Origin: a virus
Reading direction: 5' to 3' (one strand)
IMG/VR virus record: IMGVR_UViG_3300044987_002856
Span: 1-28,722 of that record
DNA: 28,722 nt
Shown piece after piece: positions 24,980 through 28,722 of the stretch (the stretch's first letter is position 1; each line of letters begins with the position of its first letter). The notes below the pieces were generated by a model. The model ran no database searches and was not told the origin of the DNA. It saw nothing but the letters and a program-made list of their open reading frames with translations. The position numbers were made by a program, and so were the translations under genes.

Positions 24980-24982
24980 GAT
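24954..24982. repeat. 11-bp inverted repeat at the start of the late operon
   Basis: ATCATGCCCCG (24954-24964) and CGGGGCATGAT (24972-24982) form perfect 11-bp arms around a 7-nt loop. Both candidate start codons of the 24329-24979 gene lie in the arms. It could be an operator or a translation-controlling hairpin in the late leader; no U-tract follows. Confidence 0.5.
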
Positions 24983-25073
24983 CGCGGCGTCAGAAGGCCG
25001 TTGGCTTTATCGGCGGAAAGCGGGATTCTGTTTTGCAGGCCGGAGCGCAGGGCTCGACGGCAAGCAGGGGCGC

Positions 25074-25101
25074 ATTATAGCAGGCCGTCCTGAAAAGGCA
25101 A
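25074..25101 (-). promoter_or_regulatory. Predicted late promoter (extended -10)
   Basis: On the minus strand TATAAT lies at 25079-25074, preceded by TGC, giving TGCTATAAT, an ideal extended -10. A -35 candidate TTGCCT is at 25101-25096, 16 bp upstream. It lies 3 bp after the T-run of the terminator that closes the immunity cassette, and upstream of all late genes. Predicted transcription start is near 25067. An unknown activator may also be required. Confidence 0.55.
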
Positions 25102-25103
25102 AG

Positions 25104-25135
25104 AAAAAGCCGCCGGGCGATAAAGCCGGGCGGCT
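25104..25135 (-). terminator. Rho-independent terminator ending the accessory cassette
   Basis: AGCCGCC at 25108-25114 pairs with GGCGGCT at 25129-25135; a bulged GG/CC extends the stem. On the minus strand the second arm runs straight into TTTTT (25108-25104). It lies 20 nt after the stop of the membrane gene at 25156, so transcription of the two-gene cassette should end here. Confidence 0.7.
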
Positions 25136-25155
25136 GAGGGGGTGGAGCCTTTGCT

Positions 25156-25776
25156 TTAGTGGTTTAGGCCAGGTGGTAATCGTTTGGAGACAAACATTGT
25201 GCGCCGCAGGTCGCCGACCGCCTTGCTGCTCTCGTCGTCAATCGCATTCAGGATGGCCTTGTGCTGTTCCTTCATGGTCTCGGCCCGCATCTGCTTGAAC
25301 TCTCCGGCCACGCGGTCAAAGCATCCGCAGATCACGCCAGGGATGCGCTTGGCAAGAATATAAACCCAATCCACTAAAGCGGCAATCAGCAGGATGGCGG
25401 CTGTGATTATCGCGGTCAGCCAACGGTGCAGGCTGCGGTTGTGGCGAATGACATCATCCCGCAGGCGTCTGAAATTCTCGTGCGACTCCTTCAGGCAGTG
25501 GATGGAAAGGTTGGCGGCTTCGCGCAAGGCGACGGCTTTTTCATCCACGGGTTCATGCTCCTTGTTGTAGTCTACGAGCTGCCGCAGGTACATCCCATCC
25601 ATCAGCATGGAATGGGCGTACCGATCCTTGTAATCCCCTTCCTGCAAAATGACATTGTACTGCTGCAGGCTGTTCTGGTCGAAAAGAAACACCGGGATAA
25701 CCAGGTAACTGGCCACGGCTCCAGCCAGGGCCACGACACCGAGAAGGACCGTCACAAAAGGGATACTACCCTTCAC
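25156..25776 (-). CDS. Two-helix membrane protein of accessory cassette
   Basis: The product is 206 residues from GTG at 25776, overlapping the upstream stop as GTGA. One helix spans residues about 6-31 (TVLLGVVALAGAVASYLVIP) and a second about 119-143 (TAIITAAILLIAALVDWVYI). The region between them, about 85 residues, is helical and would lie on one side of the membrane, possibly outside. The C-terminal 60 residues (RVAGEFKQMRAETMKEQHK) are charged and probably cytoplasmic. No pore or enzyme motif is seen. Tight coupling to the PLD-like gene suggests the two proteins work together, as sensor and membrane effector or exclusion factor. No family recognised; role is inference from context. Confidence 0.65.
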   Translation of the reverse strand: MKGSIPFVTVLLGVVALAGAVASYLVIPVFLFDQNSLQQYNVILQEGDYKDRYAHSMLMDGMYLRQLVDYNKEHEPVDEKAVALREAANLSIHCLKESHENFRRLRDDVIRHNRSLHRWLTAIITAAILLIAALVDWVYILAKRIPGVICGCFDRVAGEFKQMRAETMKEQHKAILNAIDDESSKAVGDLRRTMFVSKRLPPGLNH

Positions 25777-26336
25777 GCGGCAACCTTTTCGCAGTGCTTG
25801 AGAGTATCTTCGAAGAACGCCACCAACTGCCCGGCGATATCCGGGCAGTTAAAGTTCGCCACGGCGGATACGGCCTTGTCCTTCGAGAAATCCTGGTCGA
25901 ACGGATGGTTGCGCTCGATCCGGTAGCGGCAGCCGTCCGATACACAGAAATGGCCCATCTCCCGTGCCTTTTCGCGCATTTCCGCATTGATACGGTGCAG
26001 GACCAGCCGGCCAGGGTGTGCCTTCTGCAGGGCGGCGATCTCCGGCGGCATATCGCCGTTCTCCACAAAGATGATCTCCACCCGGCATCCATTCGCCAGG
26101 GCTTCTTCCAGCTCCGCGCGGATAGAGGCGCAGAACTCCTGGTGCAGCCGACCGGTCAGGAAGAAGACCTTCTTGCGGCTGTTCTTGAGAATATGCTTCG
26201 TCAGGATCACGGCATGATCGATGTGACGGTTGCGCAGATCAAACGGCAAATCATGCTCCGCGCACTGTTTCACCATGAACTCGTACTCATCGTTGTAAAG
26301 TTCCCGGTCCGCGCAGCAGGTCTTGTCTTTTTCCAC
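25773..26336 (-). CDS. PLD-like fold protein without catalytic HKD motif
   Basis: The product is 187 residues from GTG at 26336, with AAGGAGAG about 7 nt upstream. A segment HAVILTKHILKNSRKKVFFL then LEEALANGCRVEIIFVEN has the alternating helix-strand pattern of a phospholipase D N-terminal half. Near the C-terminus MGHFCVSDGCRYRIERNHPF and SKDKAVSAVANFNCPDIAGQ resemble the second half of PLD-like non-enzymatic proteins (His followed by an Asp-Gly turn and an Arg-Ile-Glu strand). The HxK(x4)D signature is absent, so a phospholipase or nuclease activity is not expected. Five Cys lie in the N-terminal part (TCCAD, KQCAE) and core. It is followed by a membrane protein with a 4-nt overlap. Probable sensor or adaptor. 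Confidence 0.6.
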   Translation of the reverse strand: MEKDKTCCADRELYNDEYEFMVKQCAEHDLPFDLRNRHIDHAVILTKHILKNSRKKVFFLTGRLHQEFCASIRAELEEALANGCRVEIIFVENGDMPPEIAALQKAHPGRLVLHRINAEMREKAREMGHFCVSDGCRYRIERNHPFDQDFSKDKAVSAVANFNCPDIAGQLVAFFEDTLKHCEKVAA

Positions 26337-26377
26337 TATTACTCTCCTTTTTCCATTGCCTTCATGAACGATCCGGG

Positions 26378-26406
26378 ATTCTGTACCGCATGCGCCTGCA
26401 AGTCAA
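26378..26406 (-). promoter_or_regulatory. Predicted promoter of the accessory cassette
   Basis: On the minus strand TTGACT (26406-26401) and CAGAAT (26383-26378) are 17 bp apart, matching sigma-70 boxes at 5/6 and 4/6 positions. The -35 overlaps the repressor stop codon. An 8-bp palindrome CGCATGCG lies in the spacer. The cassette can therefore be transcribed apart from the repressor. Confidence 0.4.
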
Positions 26407-26948
26407 GTACCGCTTTCGCCTTGCGCATCCGCCCCATCCTCCACCCCTTCTCCTCCCGCATCTTTCCCCTTCTCCATCTTCAGCCGCTCCTCCTCGAAAT
26501 AATCCTTCATCGCGTCCTTGACATAGGCATTGATCGCCGCCTGCACCGCCGGATCCCGCAGCAGCTCCAGGCGGCTGATCCGCAGATTCAGCGCATCCAC
26601 CCGCGCCGCGAACTCCCGGTTATCCGCCTCCAGCCTGGCAATCTCATCCGAATAGGACTTGCAGACACCAGGCAGATCCACGGCATCACCCGCCTGGGGC
26701 AAATCGGCAATCTGTTGCCGATTTGGCAACATTGTGCAAATATCGCTTCTTCCCAAAAGCCAGTCAACCGTTACATCCAGCTCGGCAGCGAATTTTTCAA
26801 TGAGTAATTTCGCTGGGTTCGCTCGCTTTCCGCTTTCAAGTTCCGATAGATAACTCGCCGAAATACAGCATTTTACAGCAAGTTCATTGGCTTTCATGCC
26901 AGCATTTGTCCTAGCACGTTTTAGCCTCTTTGAAAAATCTTCGTTCAT
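26403..26948 (-). CDS. Lysogeny repressor: HTH (XRE) with coiled-coil C-terminus
   Basis: The product is 181 residues from ATG at 26948; an ATG eight codons upstream (26972) is in frame, and neither has a clear ribosome site. Residues about 5-60 are a classic XRE helix-turn-helix: KRLKRARTNAGMKANELAVK, then CCISASYLSELESGKR and AAELDVTVDWLLGRSD. The remainder is a coiled-coil (EIARLEADNREFAARVDALN) and an acidic helical tail, without the S24 peptidase domain found in lambda CI, so RecA-driven cleavage is not expected. It faces the Cro-like gene across shared operators. It probably maintains lysogeny and regulates itself. Confidence 0.75.
   Translation of the reverse strand: MNEDFSKRLKRARTNAGMKANELAVKCCISASYLSELESGKRANPAKLLIEKFAAELDVTVDWLLGRSDICTMLPNRQQIADLPQAGDAVDLPGVCKSYSDEIARLEADNREFAARVDALNLRISRLELLRDPAVQAAINAYVKDAMKDYFEEERLKMEKGKDAGGEGVEDGADAQGESGT
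26700..26725. repeat. 11-bp inverted repeat inside the repressor gene
   Basis: CAAATCGGCAA at 26700-26710 and TTGCCGATTTG at 26715-26725 form a perfect stem with a 4-nt loop. It encodes the linker after the HTH (around NRQQIADLP). It is unusual for coding DNA to hold such an exact repeat. It may be an internal operator or an RNA hairpin that slows translation. Confidence 0.55.
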
Positions 26949-26985
26949 AGCGAACTTTTTTGTTGACTGCATTCGCTTAGCGAAT
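26943..26985. promoter_or_regulatory. Two candidate operators of the lysis-lysogeny switch
   Basis: ATTCGCTTAGCGAAT at 26971-26985 is a palindrome with two perfect 7-bp arms around one base. A second related site, GTTCATAGCGAAC at 26943-26955, has arms of 4 bp and shares the AGCGAA half. The second covers the repressor start codon. Binding of repressor or the Cro-like protein here would control both directions. Confidence 0.55.
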
Positions 26986-26991
26986 TATCTT
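26963..26991 (+). promoter_or_regulatory. Rightward early promoter with built-in operator
   Basis: TTGACT (26963-26968) and TATCTT (26986-26991) are separated by exactly 17 bp, and the 15-bp palindrome fills the last part of that spacer. Transcription should begin about 7 nt after the -10, that is at or next to the ATG at 26998, giving a leaderless message. Leftward transcription of the repressor may use GATAAT at 26989-26984 on the other strand, with a poor -35. Confidence 0.5.
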
Positions 26992-26997
26992 GGCACC

Positions 26998-27225
26998 ATG
27001 AAACAGAATAAAACTAAAAAAACGACGGAGCGCGACGATGATTTCGTGGCGCTTGACAACAACACCGTGATTGGCCTGATGAGGCTCCGCCAGACGACGC
27101 TGACGGCGTGGTCACACAAGAACGGCCTTGCCCGCCCCTTTGTCTGCCTGGCCATGACTGGGCGGAGGCGCGGCCCCAAGGCCCGCATGATCGTGCGCAT
27201 GCTGCGCGAGGAACTTGGTTTGTAA
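26998..27225 (+). CDS. Cro/Ner-like small DNA-binding protein
   Basis: The product is 75 residues from ATG at 26998. An upstream in-frame ATG at 26887 lies inside the repressor gene and is not supported. Residues about 22-70 look like a helix-turn-helix: TVIGLMRLRQTTLTAWSHKN then GLARPFVCLAMTGRRRGPKA, where a Gly-Arg-Arg-Arg-Gly turn precedes a final helix (RMIVRMLREELG). Small phage regulators of the Cro, Ner or Nlp type have this layout. The N-terminal 16 residues are basic and probably flexible. It is the first gene transcribed rightward and divergent from the repressor, so it should favour lytic growth. No ribosome site is seen, consistent with a leaderless mRNA. Confidence 0.65.
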   Translation: MKQNKTKKTTERDDDFVALDNNTVIGLMRLRQTTLTAWSHKNGLARPFVCLAMTGRRRGPKARMIVRMLREELGL

Positions 27226-27278
27226 GCACTCATGGCGATCCATACGGTACGCCGATAAAAACAGGAGGCAAGCACAAA

Positions 27279-27950
27279 ATGAAACCGAATCCCGCTTTTG
27301 ATCAAAAACAGCAACACAACAAAACAGGAGAACAGATCATGATGAACAGTTTGCAGGAAAGAAACAAAAGCCATCTTGAACGCGAGCATGAACTCAGGAC
27401 ATCCCTCGCTGCCGCTTGTAATAAACCGTCAGCAGCGGGATGCAGGCACTCCCGACTGTTACCCCGGATTCCGCAGGCACTGCCATTGCAAGCGGACTGG
27501 GAATTGCAGACCATTCACGCAGACGCTCTTCCAGCCAGCCAAATCTACGGTGTGCGGCCCACGCTATCGTTGATTGCGTGCGAGGCCACGTTTCTCGGGA
27601 AAAGAGCTGGACTATGGCTTCGTCTGTTTCTCTGCGCACTGCGTTTTCGTGCTGCCAGATTTGATCTTCTTGCAGGTGCCGCTCCGTCTCCGGGTCCTCT
27701 CCCCTTGAAAAAAGCATGGGCTCATCGTCGTAAGGCACACGTGCCTCTGCCCCATGCAGCATCCTGCGCAGGAACTGCAAATCCACCGCCACCATTGGAG
27801 TTCGATCCCCATGCGCTTCTCCAACCATTATCCACCTCCTGTTTTGCCGCGAAATCTACACCGCAGGCGGCTCCGCTGTCGAGCGGTATCCCTCCCGCCG
27901 CCGCCGCCCTTGGTATCGCCATCGCCATGGTCATCATCAACCTGCTCTAG
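27279..27950 (+). CDS. Uncertain early reading frame, possibly split by an inserted gene
   Basis: ATG at 27279 (AGGAGG upstream) and ATG at 27339 (AGGAG 8 nt upstream) are well-placed starts in one open frame that ends at 27950. The first about 45 residues (SLQERNKSHLEREHELRTSL) look like real protein, and the last about 30 (SGIPPAAAALGIAIAMVIIN) form a membrane helix. The middle is antisense to a better-supported minus gene at 27394-27828 and has poor codon character. It may be an ancestral early gene disrupted by insertion, or two small genes. I keep it as a low-confidence entry. Confidence 0.25.
   Translation: MKPNPAFDQKQQHNKTGEQIMMNSLQERNKSHLEREHELRTSLAAACNKPSAAGCRHSRLLPRIPQALPLQADWELQTIHADALPASQIYGVRPTLSLIACEATFLGKRAGLWLRLFLCALRFRAARFDLLAGAAPSPGPLPLKKAWAHRRKAHVPLPHAASCAGTANPPPPLEFDPHALLQPLSTSCFAAKSTPQAAPLSSGIPPAAAALGIAIAMVIINLL
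27394..27828 (-). CDS. Opposite-strand accessory (moron-type) gene, unrecognised
   Basis: The product is 144 residues. AGGAGGTGGATA stands directly before ATG, an ideal ribosome site, and codon use looks coding throughout. The protein is rich in Arg, Glu and Trp (WAAHRRFGWLEERLREW) with no signal peptide or membrane helix and no motif I recognise. It runs against the rightward early genes on both sides, which is typical of an inserted accessory gene. Nothing in the sequence shows its function; anti-phage, anti-host or superinfection roles would be guesses. Confidence 0.6.
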   Translation of the reverse strand: MVGEAHGDRTPMVAVDLQFLRRMLHGAEARVPYDDEPMLFSRGEDPETERHLQEDQIWQHENAVRRETDEAIVQLFSRETWPRTQSTIAWAAHRRFGWLEERLREWSAIPSPLAMAVPAESGVTVGSACIPLLTVYYKRQRGMS

Positions 27951-27961
27951 GAGGCACGCAG

Positions 27962-28420
27962 ATGGATTGGCAGCTCAACATGTTCGGCCCCCCGGAACCG
28001 GCGCAAAGCCTTTCGCCCCGCGCCCTTCTCCGGGACGACGCTCCCGTCCCCAGCGAGCGCCAGCTTCTCTGGCCTTCCGACCTGGTGCAGGCGCTCGGGA
28101 CCGATCTGCTGGAGCGGCTCTACGGCGATGTGATCAAGCGTTCCCGCCTGCGCATGGACGAGGTCTGCCGCGCCCTGCGCGTGGACTCGGAGCACGTCCG
28201 CCGCCTGATCCTGGCCGGATCCCTGGACGCCACGGACGTTCGCCACCCGGAGGCCACCGAACGCTCCTACCGGATCTACCGCTACAGCATCATCCGTTGG
28301 CTTTTTATCCGCGAATTTGTAACGGCGGAGGCACCCCGGTGCAACCTGCCCGAAGACGATCTTGACCGCTGCATGGTTGCGGCGGACGCCATGAGGAAAC
28401 AGAGGAGGAAAATAGCATGA
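27962..28420 (+). CDS. HTH DNA-binding protein (excisionase/MerR-like fold)
   Basis: The product is 152 residues, with AGGAGG 7 nt before ATG. Residues about 64-115 resemble the HTH_17/excisionase pattern: RLRMDEVCRALRVDSEHVRR, LILAGSLDATDVRHPEATE and RSYRIYRYSIIRWL, where a recognition helix is followed by a wing with the SYRIYR strand. The N-terminal 50 residues are Pro-rich and without assigned fold. It is the second or third early rightward gene, so an early regulator, recombination directionality factor or replication accessory are options. It ends in a 4-nt overlap with the next gene. Confidence 0.55.
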   Translation: MDWQLNMFGPPEPAQSLSPRALLRDDAPVPSERQLLWPSDLVQALGTDLLERLYGDVIKRSRLRMDEVCRALRVDSEHVRRLILAGSLDATDVRHPEATERSYRIYRYSIIRWLFIREFVTAEAPRCNLPEDDLDRCMVAADAMRKQRRKIA

Positions 28421-28683
28421 GAATGAACCCCGAGACCATCAAGGCCGTCGCCGCAATGACGGACTCCCTCGCGGCCCTGCGCCGCGAGCTGCAGCGCGCT
28501 GACCGCGCCACCGAAACCGCCGAGCCAGGATCGCCCGAGGAACGCTACGCGCTCCAGCTCGGCCGCATGGTCCGCCACCTGGGCGATGCGATTGCCGACG
28601 TGCCCACCGAACTCTGGCTGGACATGTGCAAGGCCAGGCCGGAAGCCGACATCAACACAGACCTCAAGAACAAAGCCGCCTGA
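28417..28683 (+). CDS. Small helical early protein, unrecognised
   Basis: The product is 88 residues, starting in an ATGA overlap with GAGGAGG about 8 nt upstream. It is helical with a heptad-like N-terminal half (VAAMTDSLAALRRELQRADR) and a second helix (LQLGRMVRHLGDAIADVPTE). There is no Cys pair, signal or HTH. Its place in the early operon suggests a small regulatory or host-takeover protein, but nothing identifies it. Confidence 0.5.
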   Translation: MRMNPETIKAVAAMTDSLAALRRELQRADRATETAEPGSPEERYALQLGRMVRHLGDAIADVPTELWLDMCKARPEADINTDLKNKAA

Positions 28684-28709
28684 GAGGCTGCTCAAACAAG
28701 GAAACAGAT

Positions 28710-28722
28710 ATGCTCTTCTTTG
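28710..28722 (+). CDS. Start of the next early gene (cut by the window end)
   Basis: AAGGAAA at about 28698-28704 precedes ATG at 28710, and the frame begins MLFF. Only four codons are in the window, so no product can be named. Confidence 0.35.

Noticed and set aside
25773-26336. Active phospholipase D or nuclease
   Set aside because: No HxK(x4)D motif is present, so catalytic PLD activity is not claimed.
1-28722. tRNA genes, CRISPR arrays or a diversity-generating retroelement
   Set aside because: No cloverleaf sequence, regular spaced repeats or reverse transcriptase were seen. The fibre LRR repeats are protein repeats, not a template/variable pair.

Overview
The window is most of a temperate tailed-phage genome, probably an integrated prophage. 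It is GC-rich with tightly packed, translationally coupled genes (many ATGA, GTGA or TAATG overlaps and good Shine-Dalgarno sites). The head genes resemble those of transposable Mu-like phages: a DUF2730-like protein, a Mu gp27-like protein, the gp28-type terminase, a DUF935 portal, the I-type protease/scaffold and gp36. The tail genes look like those of a long, non-contractile (siphovirus) tail. The host cannot be named from this sequence. The Sec-type signal peptides, BspA-like leucine-rich repeats and general style would fit an anaerobic, possibly gut-associated, Gram-negative bacterium such as a PVC-group member, but that is a low-confidence inference.

Layout, left to right. Positions 1-79 look like the end of an IS21-type element and 80-268 hold no gene. 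From 24979 down to 269 every gene is on the minus strand and forms one long late operon, read right to left. First come DNA packaging, portal and head genes (24979 to about 15150): a membrane/coiled-coil protein, a small winged-helix-like protein, gp27-like protein, large terminase, portal, a permuted NlpC/P60-like enzyme, protease/scaffold, decoration protein, major capsid, an exported small protein, gp36 connector and neck proteins. The tail follows (15137 to 269): tube, a very large fibre with a BspA-type C-terminus, an unusual accessory block (exported protein, sigma region-2-like protein, papain-like protease, lipoprotein, mini membrane protein, minor head protein with a BECR-type nuclease tail), a gpG-like neck protein, tape measure, tail hub and a terminal structural protein. 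A strong extended -10 promoter at 25074-25101 probably starts the operon, and hairpins around the capsid gene probably tune expression.

The control region is 25104-27225. A helix-turn-helix repressor gene on the minus strand faces a small Cro/Ner-like gene on the plus strand. A perfect 7+1+7 palindrome sits exactly between the -35 and -10 boxes of the rightward promoter, and the predicted transcript is leaderless. Directly behind the repressor is a two-gene cassette (phospholipase-D-like protein plus two-helix membrane protein) with its own predicted promoter and terminator. This looks like a lysogenic-conversion or anti-phage module and is the best candidate for an undescribed system. To the right, early genes run rightward (HTH protein at 27962, small helical protein at 28417, then a gene cut by the window end). 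They are interrupted by one opposite-strand gene at 27394-27828 that looks like an inserted accessory gene.
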